From assembly GCA_017626355.1 (NCBI GenBank), contig JAGAIY010000020.1, forward strand, positions 55,264 through 119,263: a stretch of 64,000 bases of DNA, given 5' to 3'. Each line of letters opens with the position of its first letter. The first letter of the stretch is position 1. Below the pieces are notes generated by a model. The model saw only the letters and a program-made list of their open reading frames with translations, was not told where the DNA came from and made no database searches. Positions 16,178 through 25,822 of the stretch are shown one piece after another. The translations under genes and the position numbers were made by a program. This DNA comes from Bacteroidales bacterium. GTDB lineage: Bacteria; Bacteroidota; Bacteroidia; Bacteroidales; UBA932.

Positions 16178-18868
16178 TCAGGACAGTCCGAGCTGTTCCT
16201 TCATGTTCCTCAGCAGGTCGAAAGCCTGAAGGGGGGTCATGTTGTTCAGATCCGCAGCCTCAAGGCCCTCCTTGAGAGAGGACAGAAGCGGATCCTCAAG
16301 CTGGAAGAACGAAAGCTGGAGCGAGCCGTCGCTTTCCACCCTGCCTTCCTTTACATTATATGGTTTTATAGTATTCTTCTTCCTGTTTCCGACCGTAGGA
16401 CCAGCCATACCCGGAGCGGATGAGCGTTCTGCCGCCGTCATGACCGGAGCGTTGCCATGCTCCAGAGAGGCAAGAGTCTTCTCGGCGGACTCCAGCACCT
16501 GTTTCGGCATGCCGGCGAGACGCGCCACATGAAGACCGAAGCTGTGGGCCACTCCCCCTTCCATGAGCTTGCGCAGGAAGATGATGTTCTTGCCCACTTC
16601 CTTCACGGCGATATGATAGTTCCTGACACGGCCATACAAGTCCTCAAGATCGTTAAGTTCATGATAATGAGTGGCGAACAAAGTCTTCGCACCTTCGCCA
16701 TATTCATGAACATACTCGACTATCGCACGGGCGATGGACATTCCGTCATAGGTCGAGGTACCACGGCCGATCTCGTCCAGAAGCACCAGCGAACGCGACG
16801 AAAGGTTATGCAGAATCATCGAAGTCTCGAGCATCTCCACCATGAAGGTAGACTCTCCGCGCGAGATGTTGTCAGACGCTCCCACACGGGTGAAAATCTT
16901 GTCGCAATAACCGATGCGGGCCTCGAGCGCGGGCACAAAGCTGCCGACCTGAGCCATCAGCACGATCAGAGCCGTCTGTCGCAGAAGGGCGGATTTACCC
17001 GCCATGTTCGGACCTGTAAGGATAATCACCTGCTGGCTGTCATTGTCAAGATATATGTCATTAGGGACGAACTCCTCTCCGGCCTGCATCATTGTCTCGA
17101 TCACAGGATGGCGTCCCTGCTTTATGTCTATGGTCTTGCCTGCGTCCATCTTCGGACGGCAGTATCTGTTGCTTATCGCAAGGTCTGCAAATCCGCTGAG
17201 CACATCCAGACGTGCCAGAATGCGGCAGTTCCTCTGGATTGCAGCGATATCAGCCTGAATTTCAGCTACTAGCTCTCCGTATATCCTTGATTCTATGGCA
17301 TATATGCGTTCCTCCGCACCAAGGATCTTCTGTTCGTATTCCTTCAGTTCTTCGGTAATATAGCGTTCCGCATTGACAAGGGTCTGCTTCCTTATCCACT
17401 CCGGCGGCACGCTGTCCTTGTAGGTATTGCGCACTTCAAGATAATAGCCGAAGACATTGTTGAAGCCGATCTTGAGCGAAGATATGCCGGTACGCTCGCT
17501 CTCCCTCTGCTGGACTTCGAGCAGGTAGTCCTTGCCGTAACGGGCTATCCTTCTGAGCTCATCCAGCTCCGGATCGACACCCTCCGCGATGACATCACCC
17601 TTGCCCAGAGCTGCCGCCGTCTGAGGATGCATCGTCCTTCCGAGATAGTCCAGAAGCTCCGAACATCCGATCATATTGTCAAGCATCTCATCCAGTGCCG
17701 CCGTTCCCCTTCCCCTGCAAAGCTTCATTATAGGATCGGTCTGGCCCAGACCCCTGCGCAGCTGCATGACCTCGCGCGGCATTATCTTGCCTGCCGCGGC
17801 ACGGGAAATTATACGCTCAAGGTCTCCTATATCCCCTATCATATCCTGAAGAGCAGACAGATCTTCCTGATTATCAACAAAATGCTGAACCACAGAATAC
17901 CTTGCCTCAAGCTCATTCAAATCCATCACCGGCATCGCCAGCCATGTGCGGAGCATACGGGCACCCATCGGTGAAGAACATTTGTCCATGACCTCTACCA
18001 GCGATGTACCTTCCTTTCCTGCTGTCGACGCGAATATTTCCAGATTGCGGAAAGTGAAGCGGTCCATCCATACGAAGGCACCTTCATCGATACGCGAGAT
18101 CGAACAGATATTGCTCATATCGGTGTGCTGGGTCTGCTCCAGATAAATCAGAAGAGCACCGGCAGAAGTTATTCCAAGGGGGAAGCTGTCTATGGCAAAA
18201 CCCTTCAGGGAATCCACCTTGAGCTGTCTTTTGAGCCTTTCCACCGAACTGTCGTAGACAAAGGCCCACTCTTCAAGAGTGGAGATATAGAAACCGTCGC
18301 CGTATTTTTCCCTTGTACCCTTTTCATATCCTCTCGGAACAAGAAGTTCCTTCGGAGAGAACGAACTCAAAAGAGTGCCTATATAGTCCAGAGACCCCTC
18401 GGCCACCTGAAATGTGCCTGTGGAAACATCCAGGAAGGCAGCGCCGCATCTGTCCTTATGAAAGGTAAGACCGGCTATATAGTTATGTTCCTTCTGTTCA
18501 AGAAGCTGGTCGCTGAAAGCTATGCCTGGAGTTACAAGCTCCGTGATTCCTCGCTTGACTATCTTCTTCGTGAGCTTAGGGTCTTCCAGCTGGTCGCAGA
18601 CCGCGACCTTGTATCCGGCTCTGACGAGCCTTGGCAGATATGTCTCAAGGGAATGATGCGGAAAACCGGCCATCGGAATCGAATCCGGAGCCGCATTTGA
18701 ACGTTTTGTCAGAACAATTCCCAGCACCTTGCTGGCCGTAAGGGCATCATCTCCATATGTTTCATAAAAATCGCCGCACCTGAACAGAAGCAGAGCTTCC
18801 GGATGCTGAGCCTTCACAGTGAAGAACTGCTTCATCATAGGTGTTTCGGACGGTTTTTTCTGTGCCAT
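16178..18868 (-). CDS. mutS: DNA mismatch repair protein MutS
   Basis: Recognises base mismatches and small loops and recruits MutL. 896 residues. N-terminal mismatch-binding motif GDFYETYGDDA (Phe-X-Glu), then connector, lever and clamp domains. The C-terminal ABC-type ATPase has Walker A GPNMAGKSALLRQ and LVLLDEIGRGTSTYDG as Walker B/signature. The C-terminal ~60 residues contain the MutL-independent tail region. It is divergent from a glycosyltransferase across a 164-base gap and leads a same-direction run into GH97 and tnaA. Confidence 0.97.
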   Translation of the reverse strand: MAQKKPSETPMMKQFFTVKAQHPEALLLFRCGDFYETYGDDALTASKVLGIVLTKRSNAAPDSIPMAGFPHHSLETYLPRLVRAGYKVAVCDQLEDPKLTKKIVKRGITELVTPGIAFSDQLLEQKEHNYIAGLTFHKDRCGAAFLDVSTGTFQVAEGSLDYIGTLLSSFSPKELLVPRGYEKGTREKYGDGFYISTLEEWAFVYDSSVERLKRQLKVDSLKGFAIDSFPLGITSAGALLIYLEQTQHTDMSNICSISRIDEGAFVWMDRFTFRNLEIFASTAGKEGTSLVEVMDKCSSPMGARMLRTWLAMPVMDLNELEARYSVVQHFVDNQEDLSALQDMIGDIGDLERIISRAAAGKIMPREVMQLRRGLGQTDPIMKLCRGRGTAALDEMLDNMIGCSELLDYLGRTMHPQTAAALGKGDVIAEGVDPELDELRRIARYGKDYLLEVQQRESERTGISSLKIGFNNVFGYYLEVRNTYKDSVPPEWIRKQTLVNAERYITEELKEYEQKILGAEERIYAIESRIYGELVAEIQADIAAIQRNCRILARLDVLSGFADLAISNRYCRPKMDAGKTIDIKQGRHPVIETMMQAGEEFVPNDIYLDNDSQQVIILTGPNMAGKSALLRQTALIVLMAQVGSFVPALEARIGYCDKIFTRVGASDNISRGESTFMVEMLETSMILHNLSSRSLVLLDEIGRGTSTYDGMSIARAIVEYVHEYGEGAKTLFATHYHELNDLEDLYGRVRNYHIAVKEVGKNIIFLRKLMEGGVAHSFGLHVARLAGMPKQVLESAEKTLASLEHGNAPVMTAAERSSAPGMAGPTVGNRKKNTIKPYNVKEGRVESDGSLQLSFFQLEDPLLSSLKEGLEAADLNNMTPLQAFDLLRNMKEQLGLS

Positions 18869-18967
18869 ATCTTATCTGTTAAAGTATTGCCATGCAAATT
18901 ATGCAAATTTACCAATTATTATCAGAAAGGCACACAAGTTCTTTAAAAAAATATATGAGGATATTTG

Positions 18968-18975
18968 TATCTTTG
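18968..18975 (+). promoter_or_regulatory. Bacteroidetes -7 element upstream of the glycosyltransferase
   Basis: TATCTTTG fits TAnnTTTG and lies 57 bases before ATG 19033. A clear TTTG -33 partner is not visible. On the other strand CAAATTTA at 18904-18911 could serve mutS in the same divergent gap. Confidence 0.4.
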
Positions 18976-19032
18976 TTCGTTTTTATGCAGGATTCATGTG
19001 ATGAATATTGCAGCAAGGAATATCAATACGAT

Positions 19033-20364
19033 ATGAAAAGGGTACTGATCATAACATATTATTGGCCTCCGACAGGTGGCTCTGGAGTGCAGAGATGGGT
19101 GAAGTTTGCAAAATACCTTCCGCAGTTTGGATGGCAGCCGGTAATCTATACCCCGGAAAATCCGGAGCAGCTGGCGGTCGACACCACTCTTGAGGCAGAG
19201 ATTCCGGCAGAGGTGGAGGTGCTGAAGACCCATATAACCGAGCCGTACGAGCTCTACAAGAAGTTCCTCAGGAAGTCGGGACACAGCAAGGAGGCGGTGG
19301 AGGTCAATCCTGTCAACGCCCAGAAGAAGTCCTTCATGCAGAAGGCGGCCATGTGGGTCAGGGGAAATTTCTTCCGTCCGGATCCGAGATGTCTCTGGAT
19401 CAGGCCTTCAGTGAAGTTTCTGAAGGAGTATCTGAAAGACCATCCGGTCGACCTTATCGTCAGTACCGGACCTCCGCAGTCCATGCATCTGATAGGCCGT
19501 TCGTTGGCTGCGCAGACCGGGCTGCCGTGGATTGCAGATTTTCGTGACCCTTGGACCAAGATATTCTATTTCAAGCACTTGTCAATGACAAAGGCTACCG
19601 TAAGATGGCACAAGAAGATGGAGAAGAAGGTTCTTGACGACGCTTCTGCCGTGGTGGCTGTGTCCCCTTTGGTGCAGGAGGAGTTTCAGGCAATGACCCA
19701 GACCCCTGTCGAGCTGATTACAAACGGATACGACGAGTGCGATTTCCCTGAAGGCCAGTGCAGGGAGGCGTATGGATGCACGGCAGAAAATCCGGAAAAG
19801 GAATTCATCATAACCCACACCGGTCTGTTCGCAGCCGACGGCAACCCTACCGTACTGTGGGAAGTGCTCGGAGAAAAGTGCAGAAAAGAGGAAAGGTTCG
19901 CCAGATTGCTTAAGATCAGGCTTGTAGGCAAGTCCGACGAGCAGATAATAAGCTCTATTGAAAGCGCCGGCCTGGGTGACAACATAGAAGACATGGGATA
20001 CCAGCCTCATGCAGTTGCGACAGACGAGCAGCGCAAGGCCTCGCTTCTGATCCTGCCTTTGAGGAAGGAACCGGAGTACAAGGCTGTCCTTCCGGGCAAG
20101 CTGTTTGAATATCTGGCTTCGTGGAGGCCTGTCCTGGGCATAGGACAGACGGACGGGGCCATGTCCATGATCCTGAATCAGACCAAGACCGGAATTGTCC
20201 TCAACTGGGACGACAGGGAATCCCTCTCAAGGTTCATCGACCTCTGCTGGCACAGACATCTGGAAGGAGACCTCACGGTGGAGGATGCGGATATTTCGCA
20301 GTTCACCCGCAGGAGGCTGACCGAACGTATGGTGGAACTTTTTGAAAAAGAAACATATAAATGA
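19033..20364 (+). CDS. GT4-like glycosyltransferase
   Basis: 443 residues from ATG 19033, chosen because MKRVLIITYYWPPTGGSGVQRWVKFAKYL is the canonical N-terminus of this family and a -7 promoter element lies just upstream. GT-B fold: N-terminal acceptor domain with DLIVSTGPPQSMH and PWIADFRDPW; C-terminal donor domain with SLLILPLRKEPEYKAVLPGKLFEYLA, the nucleotide-sugar binding loop. It transfers a sugar from a nucleotide donor, probably to a cell-surface glycan. Its stop overlaps the start of the next gene (ATGA), indicating translational coupling. Confidence 0.85.
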   Translation: MKRVLIITYYWPPTGGSGVQRWVKFAKYLPQFGWQPVIYTPENPEQLAVDTTLEAEIPAEVEVLKTHITEPYELYKKFLRKSGHSKEAVEVNPVNAQKKSFMQKAAMWVRGNFFRPDPRCLWIRPSVKFLKEYLKDHPVDLIVSTGPPQSMHLIGRSLAAQTGLPWIADFRDPWTKIFYFKHLSMTKATVRWHKKMEKKVLDDASAVVAVSPLVQEEFQAMTQTPVELITNGYDECDFPEGQCREAYGCTAENPEKEFIITHTGLFAADGNPTVLWEVLGEKCRKEERFARLLKIRLVGKSDEQIISSIESAGLGDNIEDMGYQPHAVATDEQRKASLLILPLRKEPEYKAVLPGKLFEYLASWRPVLGIGQTDGAMSMILNQTKTGIVLNWDDRESLSRFIDLCWHRHLEGDLTVEDADISQFTRRRLTERMVELFEKETYK

Positions 20365-23018
20365 ATATGAACAAGGAAACATTGAAAAAGATCGGCATAT
20401 ATGCAGGAATAATCCTGCTTTTCGCCGTGATCGCATACAGCTTCGTGCCTCAGGTATTGAGCGGTAAGATAGTGAATCAGAGCGACATAGCCGGATGGAA
20501 AGGTATGGCTCAGGAAGCGATTGCACATAACAATGCACATCCGGACGACCCTACGGCATGGACAGATTCCATGTTCGGCGGCATGCCGACCACTGCGATG
20601 ATCGATGATTTCGACGGCGACTGGACCAAGAAGATCTACCAGTTCCTGATGCTTGGAAAGCGCCCTGCGAGCTATCTTTTCATAACCCTGGTCGGAGCTT
20701 TTCTGCTTCTGCTGTCGATGGGTGTGAACGGAATAGTGGCCGTGGCAGGAGCGATTGCAATGGCGTTCTGTTCATACAACATGCAGATAATCCAGGTGGG
20801 CCATAACACAAAGATGCAGGCCATAGCGTTCTTCCCTTGGGTTCTGGCAGGGGTGATATTCACTTATCGTGCGGCCATGGAAGGCTGGAAAGCCTCGGAA
20901 CGCCAGAGCATCTGGCAGTGGCTGCCCAAAACGGTACTGGGAGCCGTCCTGTTCGCTCTTGCACTCAGCATGCAGATAAAGGCGAATCATATCCAGATCA
21001 CATATTACCTCGCCATAGTCATATTCATATATGCCGCAGCAATGCTCATAAGCCTCTGCATAGACAAGGAAAAACGTGCGAAACTCGGCCGGTTCTTCGC
21101 CGCATCGGGTCTCCTTCTGGTGATCGGAATCGTGGGCATAGCGACCAACGCCAACAAGCTCATCCCAACATATGAATATACGCCATACACCATGAGAGGC
21201 GGTTCCGAGCTGTCAGGAAGCGGCAACGGCCACAATGCCGACGGTCTTGACCTCGACTACGCGACAGCCTGGTCATACGGAATCGAAGAAATGCCTAACC
21301 TCTTGATTCCCAACTATAACGGAGGATCGTCAGCCGGAGCCATAGACCCGGATGATTCCGAAGTGTACGATCTTCTGCGCTCGGCAGGTCAACCGAACCT
21401 GAGGGAAACGATGAAGGCGCTTCCGCTCTATTGGGGCCCTCAGCCTTTCACAGCCGGACCTATGTACATGGGAGCCATATCGATCTTCCTCTTCATGCTC
21501 GGACTTTTCCTTGTGAAGGGACGCGAAAAATGGTGGATGCTGACAGCGACCCTCGTTGCTGTCCTTCTGGCATGGGGAAGCCATTTCATGTGGTTCACGA
21601 AGCTATGGTTCGACTATGCTCCGTTCTACAACAAGTTCAGGACTGTGTCAATGGCCCTGACAGTGCTGCAGGTGACGGTGCCTCTGCTCGGTTTCTACAC
21701 CCTTGACAGAATCATCAAGGAACAGTATACAGCCAAGGAATTCGGCCGTGCCGGACTCATGGCCTATGCACTTACCGGACTTTTCTGCCTTGCATGCGCG
21801 ATTGTCCCAAGCATAGCCGGCACATTCACCGGAGCTGTGGACGCAGGACAGCCTGATGTGCTGGTAGATGCTCTGATAGCTGACAGACAGACACTTCTGG
21901 CAAAGGATGCATGGAGGTCGTTCTGGCTCATAAGCATCGTTGCAGCCCTGATCATGTGGGCATACCATACTCCGAAGGTCGATGCTGCCGGCCCTAAGGG
22001 GTCATTCGTACGCAGGGGAAGGATGGTGATCGTAGCTGTCGCAATGGTCGCCCTCGTATGGTTCGACCTCGTTCCGATGGGCAAGAGATACCTCAACAGA
22101 GACCATTTCATAACCCCACGCGACTTCACGGCTGCATACAACCTCCGCCCGGTAGACGAGATCATACTTGAGGACCCTTCACTGAGCTACCGCGTTCTCG
22201 ACATCAGCGTAAACACATTCAACGACGCCATTCCGAGCTACCACCACAAGACCATCGGAGGTTACAGTCCTGTGAAGATGCAGAGATATCAGGACCTCAT
22301 CGAGAAATACCTTACTTCCGAGATACATCAGGTCTATAATACCGTAGGGAAATCAGCTACTGTCCAGGAAGTTACAGACAGCCTGCCTCATCTGAAGATG
22401 ACATCGGCCCTCAACGGAAAATATATAGTCATCGGGGAGGAATATCCTCCTGTGGAGAACCGCCATGCCTACGGAAACGCATGGTTCGTTTCTTCATTCG
22501 TGCCGGCAGCCACTCCAGATGAGGAGATCGCCCTTCTGGCTTACACAGACCTTCGCGATACGGCAGTGATAGGCAATGATTTCGCCGCTTCTGCAGAGGA
22601 GTTCCCACAAGCAGACGCCGATTCAAGCGCCTCAGCTGCCATAAGCCTGACTCACTATGCTCCGAACGAACTCCGCTACAGCTACAGTACAGACACCGAC
22701 CGTGCCGCCATATTCAGCGAAATCTACTACCCTGAAGGCTGGAAGGCATGGATAGAGCCGGCAGGAACCTACGGAGAAGTACGCAACGGCCATTATCAGC
22801 CGACCCCTGAAGCCAAGCCTCTCGAGCTCTTCAGAGCCGACTGGATACTCCGCGGCGCCATTCTCCCTGAGGGTGAAGGCCAGATCGTGATGCGTTTCGA
22901 GCCGGAGTCATATCAGCTTGGAGAGAACATCTCACGCGCAAGCTCCATCCTGCTGATTCTTCTGCTTCTGGGCTCTGTGGCCGGCGCAATTATGCTACCA
23001 GGCCGTAGACAAAGATGA
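20361..23018 (+). CDS. YfhO-like multispanning membrane protein
   Basis: 885 residues. An N-terminal half with many membrane segments (GIYAGIILLFAVIAYSFV, ASYLFITLVGAFLLLLSM and others up to about residue 560) is followed by a large soluble extracytoplasmic part and a final helix (ASSILLILLLLGSVAGAIML). It resembles the Bacteroidetes YfhO-like proteins thought to handle lipid-linked sugars or glycosylation of envelope polymers. The first codon overlaps the stop of the glycosyltransferase, so the two probably work together. The 3' end overlaps the converging transporter gene by 29 bases. Role inferred from family and context only. Confidence 0.75.
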   Translation: MNMNKETLKKIGIYAGIILLFAVIAYSFVPQVLSGKIVNQSDIAGWKGMAQEAIAHNNAHPDDPTAWTDSMFGGMPTTAMIDDFDGDWTKKIYQFLMLGKRPASYLFITLVGAFLLLLSMGVNGIVAVAGAIAMAFCSYNMQIIQVGHNTKMQAIAFFPWVLAGVIFTYRAAMEGWKASERQSIWQWLPKTVLGAVLFALALSMQIKANHIQITYYLAIVIFIYAAAMLISLCIDKEKRAKLGRFFAASGLLLVIGIVGIATNANKLIPTYEYTPYTMRGGSELSGSGNGHNADGLDLDYATAWSYGIEEMPNLLIPNYNGGSSAGAIDPDDSEVYDLLRSAGQPNLRETMKALPLYWGPQPFTAGPMYMGAISIFLFMLGLFLVKGREKWWMLTATLVAVLLAWGSHFMWFTKLWFDYAPFYNKFRTVSMALTVLQVTVPLLGFYTLDRIIKEQYTAKEFGRAGLMAYALTGLFCLACAIVPSIAGTFTGAVDAGQPDVLVDALIADRQTLLAKDAWRSFWLISIVAALIMWAYHTPKVDAAGPKGSFVRRGRMVIVAVAMVALVWFDLVPMGKRYLNRDHFITPRDFTAAYNLRPVDEIILEDPSLSYRVLDISVNTFNDAIPSYHHKTIGGYSPVKMQRYQDLIEKYLTSEIHQVYNTVGKSATVQEVTDSLPHLKMTSALNGKYIVIGEEYPPVENRHAYGNAWFVSSFVPAATPDEEIALLAYTDLRDTAVIGNDFAASAEEFPQADADSSASAAISLTHYAPNELRYSYSTDTDRAAIFSEIYYPEGWKAWIEPAGTYGEVRNGHYQPTPEAKPLELFRADWILRGAILPEGEGQIVMRFEPESYQLGENISRASSILLILLLLGSVAGAIMLPGRRQR

Positions 23019-24330
23019 AGATGATGGCCAGAGGACAGATGTAACGGATCAGGAACCAGAGCACGCCGAAGACCTTCACATTGGTGGAGAGACTTCCGCC
23101 GTTGGTAAATTCGTCATAGACATCTGTCTTCTTGAGTCTCCAGCCCACGAAGATGACTGTAAGGAGACTTCCGAGGGTCATCAGAATATTCGAAGAAAGA
23201 TTGTCGAAGAAGTCGAAGATGGTCCTTCCTCCTATCGTGAAGTCCGAAAGCGGGCCGAAGGAAAGCGAACACATTGTTCCTACCGTCCAGCAGAGGGCGA
23301 AAAGTGCCGCACAGGCTCCGATACGGGAGAACTTCTTTTCTTCCATAAGATAGGCCACAGCCACTTCTATCATTGAAATCGAAGAAGTCAGAGCCGCCAC
23401 GAGCAAGGCCACGAAGAAGAGTATCGCAATGAAGCCGCCGGCCGGCATCTGTCCGAACACAAACGGAAGTGTCTCGAAGACAAGGCCGGGACCCGACTGA
23501 GGGTTGAGTCCGAAGGCAAAGACCGCCGGCATTATGGCCATTCCTGCAATCAGAGCGAACATCAGGTCAGAAACCGCCGTAGCTGTGCTCTGGAACAGAG
23601 CGTTTTCCTTCTTGTCCACATATGACGCATAGGTCAGGATGGTACCGAAACCAAGAGAAAGGGAGAAGAAAGCCTGTCCGAGGGCAGCTGCAATGGCCTT
23701 TCCGTCTATCTTGGAAAAATCCGGATTGAAAAGATAGTCCAATCCTGCCTTCGCTCCCGGAAGACATACGGAATATATGGCGATAGCTATGACTATGAAG
23801 AAAAGCAGCGGCATCATGACCTTGCTGAACTTCTCTATACCATCCTTGATGCCCACTACAACGATAAGACAGGTAGTCAGGAGGAAAATGGTATGACAGA
23901 TCAGAGGTGCCCATGGAGAGGATACAAAATCCGTGAACATTGAACTCATGGAAGCCTGAGATCCATTGAAAGAGAAGGTGCAGGCCTTGAACAGATACTC
24001 GAACGACCATCCTCCTATGACACTGTAATATGAAGCTACTACAAGCGGAACTATGACCGTCATCAGGCCGACATACTTCCATGCAGAACCTCCGGACAGA
24101 TCCCTGAATGCCGCATAGGCATTCTTCTGGCTTCTGCGGCCGAGCACGAACTCAGATACGAAGATCGGAAGACAGATGATGAAACTCAAGAGGATATATA
24201 TGATGATGAATGCGGCGCCTCCGTTCTCACCCACAAGGTAAGGGAAACGCCAAAGATTGCCGAGGCCCACTGCCGAGCCTGCCATTGCCACAAGGGCACC
24301 GAAACGGCTGCCGAAACTATCTCTTTTCAT
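22990..24330 (-). CDS. Sodium-dependent transporter, NSS (SNF) family
   Basis: 446 residues, about 11-12 membrane helices. The N-terminus SRFGALVAMAGSAVGLGNLWRFPYLVGENGG is the diagnostic NSS motif carrying the unwound TM1 and Na+ site. The family imports amino acids or related amines with Na+ (MhsT, LeuT). Bacterial members of this length often have 11 helices. The substrate cannot be told from sequence. The neighbours share no pathway with it, and its 3' end overlaps the YfhO-like gene in a convergent arrangement. Confidence 0.92.
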   Translation of the reverse strand: MKRDSFGSRFGALVAMAGSAVGLGNLWRFPYLVGENGGAAFIIIYILLSFIICLPIFVSEFVLGRRSQKNAYAAFRDLSGGSAWKYVGLMTVIVPLVVASYYSVIGGWSFEYLFKACTFSFNGSQASMSSMFTDFVSSPWAPLICHTIFLLTTCLIVVVGIKDGIEKFSKVMMPLLFFIVIAIAIYSVCLPGAKAGLDYLFNPDFSKIDGKAIAAALGQAFFSLSLGFGTILTYASYVDKKENALFQSTATAVSDLMFALIAGMAIMPAVFAFGLNPQSGPGLVFETLPFVFGQMPAGGFIAILFFVALLVAALTSSISMIEVAVAYLMEEKKFSRIGACAALFALCWTVGTMCSLSFGPLSDFTIGGRTIFDFFDNLSSNILMTLGSLLTVIFVGWRLKKTDVYDEFTNGGSLSTNVKVFGVLWFLIRYICPLAIIFIFVYGLVA

Positions 24331-24380
24331 ACAAAACTACGTGCAACGTAAATCATTAATAATTAACCACTTAACCGATT

Positions 24381-24406
24381 AGCCTGCATCCCCGGGGCGG
24401 CAGGCT
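24381..24406. repeat. Partial copy of the 46-bp palindrome, possible folA terminator
   Basis: Arms AGCCTGCATCCCC and GGGGCGGCAGGCT pair except at two positions and share the GCCTGC...CCCCGGGGCGGCAGGCT core with the palindrome at 10675-10720. It lies between the folA stop and the start of the NSS transporter gene. Confidence 0.6.
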
Positions 24407-24416
24407 TTTCCTTTAT

Positions 24417-24932
24417 TTATTTGATACTCAGGAAATTGGACTCCACGCGGGTATATTGAACAAATTCGAAGTCGAAGCCGGTTTCTTCGTCATGGAAAAT
24501 TTCCGAGCGTTCCGACACCTGCCATACGGAGGGATCGATCGGAGGGAAGAAGGTATCCGCGTCTTCGATGACTGTATGGACATGGGTCACGATGAGCTTG
24601 TCCGCGTGGTCGAGGGCCTGGGCATAGATCTGGCCTCCGCCCATGACGAAACAGCGCTCGAGGTTGGTAGCGGCCGCCAGCTCAAAGGCTTCTTCGAGAG
24701 AGTGCACAAGGGCAACCCCGTCGGGGGCCTGACTGCCGCGCGAGACGACTATGTTTATTCTCTGCGGCAGGGGACGTCCGATGGATTCATAGGTTTTCCG
24801 GCCCATGATGACCGGGCAGCCCAGGGTGTTACGTCTGAAGAACCTCAGGTCTTCGGAAATATGCCATAGAAGCGCGTTGTCACGTCCTATGGCATTATTG
24901 TCGGCTATTGCAACGATTATGCATTTTTCCAT
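24417..24932 (-). CDS. folA: Dihydrofolate reductase
   Basis: Reduces dihydrofolate to tetrahydrofolate with NADPH, recycling the product of ThyA, which is encoded just upstream. 171 residues from ATG 24932, where the family start MEKCIIVAIADNNAIGRDNALLWHI begins. IMGRKTYESIGRPLP and CFVMGGGQIYAQAL are the cofactor loops, and LRFFRRNTLG is part of the folate site. The frame remains open for 27 more codons to an ATG at 25013 that overlaps the thyA stop as TGATG. That extension is made of 18-bp repeats (VIPAP units), so the shorter start is preferred but coupling to the upstream ATG is possible. Confidence 0.93.
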   Translation of the reverse strand: MEKCIIVAIADNNAIGRDNALLWHISEDLRFFRRNTLGCPVIMGRKTYESIGRPLPQRINIVVSRGSQAPDGVALVHSLEEAFELAAATNLERCFVMGGGQIYAQALDHADKLIVTHVHTVIEDADTFFPPIDPSVWQVSERSEIFHDEETGFDFEFVQYTRVESNFLSIK

Positions 24933-24946
24933 ATTCATTCGGTTTG

Positions 24947-25008
24947 GATTCCCGATCGGGTCGGGAATGACGAGGGGGGCGGGAATGACGGAGGGAGCGG
25001 GAATGACG
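24947..25008. repeat. 18-bp tandem repeats downstream of thyA
   Basis: GGGAATGACG occurs at 24963, 24981 and 24999, exactly 18 bases apart, preceded by GATTCCCGATCGGGTC. Because the period is six codons, the folA frame stays open through it. A related block lies on the other side of thyA. Confidence 0.8.
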
Positions 25009-25012
25009 GGCA

Positions 25013-25807
25013 TCAGACTGCTACGGGTGCAGGAATGCGTGGATACGGGTCGTAATCCACAAGCTCGAAATCCTCATACCTGAAGTCGAAGATGTCCTTC
25101 ACTTCCGGGTTGATCTTCATGCGAGGCAGGGCACGGGGCTCACGGGAGAGCTGCGTTGCAACCTGCTCGAAATGATTGACATAGATATGGGTATCTCCTG
25201 TCGTATGGACGAATTCTCCCGGCTGGAGACCGCAGACCTGAGCTATCATCATGGTCAGAAGGGCATATGAAGCTATATTGAACGGCACTCCGAGGAAGAC
25301 ATCTGCACTGCGCTGATAGAGCTGACAGGAGAGTTTTCCGTCCGCCACATAGAACTGGAAGAGGCTGTGGCATGGAGGAAGGGCCATCTTCTCGACTTCG
25401 GCCACATTCCATGCAGACACGATCATTCGGCGTGAATCAGGATTGCGCTTTATGGTTTCGATGACATTCGAGAGCTGGTCTATGGTACCGCCGTCGGGGG
25501 TCGGCCAGCTGCGCCACTGATGGCCGTAGACCGGGCCGAGGTCTCCGTTTTCATCCGCCCACTCATCCCAGATGGTGACTCCGTGATCCTGAAGATATTT
25601 CACATTAGTATCACCTGCAATGAACCACAGAAGTTCGTGGATTATGGATTTCAGATGTACCTTTTTGGTAGTCAGAAGAGGGAAACCCTCGCTCAGATCG
25701 AAGCGCATCTGGTAACCGAACACGCTCTGCGTGCCGGTGCCGGTGCGGTCTGACTTCATGGTTCCGTTTTCACGGATATGGCGTAGGAGGTCTAAGTATT
25801 GTTTCAT
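25013..25807 (-). CDS. thyA: Thymidylate synthase
   Basis: Methylates dUMP to dTMP using methylene-tetrahydrofolate and yields dihydrofolate for FolA. 264 residues, the same length as E. coli Thy[11 protein letters not shown] holds the nucleophile Cys146, and SDRTGTGT gives the phosphate-binding Arg. [18 protein letters not shown] and [10 protein letters not shown] are the nucleotide and folate contacts. It is followed by folA, with stop and a possible folA start overlapping. Short GGGAATGACG repeats flank it on both sides. Confidence 0.97.
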   Translation of the reverse strand: MKQYLDLLRHIRENGTMKSDRTGTGTQSVFGYQMRFDLSEGFPLLTTKKVHLKSIIHELLWFIAGDTNVKYLQDHGVTIWDEWADENGDLGPVYGHQWRSWPTPDGGTIDQLSNVIETIKRNPDSRRMIVSAWNVAEVEKMALPPCHSLFQFYVADGKLSCQLYQRSADVFLGVPFNIASYALLTMMIAQVCGLQPGEFVHTTGDTHIYVNHFEQVATQLSREPRALPRMKINPEVKDIFDFRYEDFELVDYDPYPRIPAPVAV

Positions 25808-25822
25808 GTTTCTATTTGGGTA

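Noticed and set aside
24332-24339. CAAAACTA as a minus-strand -7 box for the NSS transporter
   Set aside because: It ends two bases before the ATG, which would place the transcription start inside the coding sequence.
24963-25008. CRISPR array from the 18-bp repeats
   Set aside because: The conserved unit is only about ten bases with eight-base intervals, too short for repeats and spacers, and no cas genes are present.
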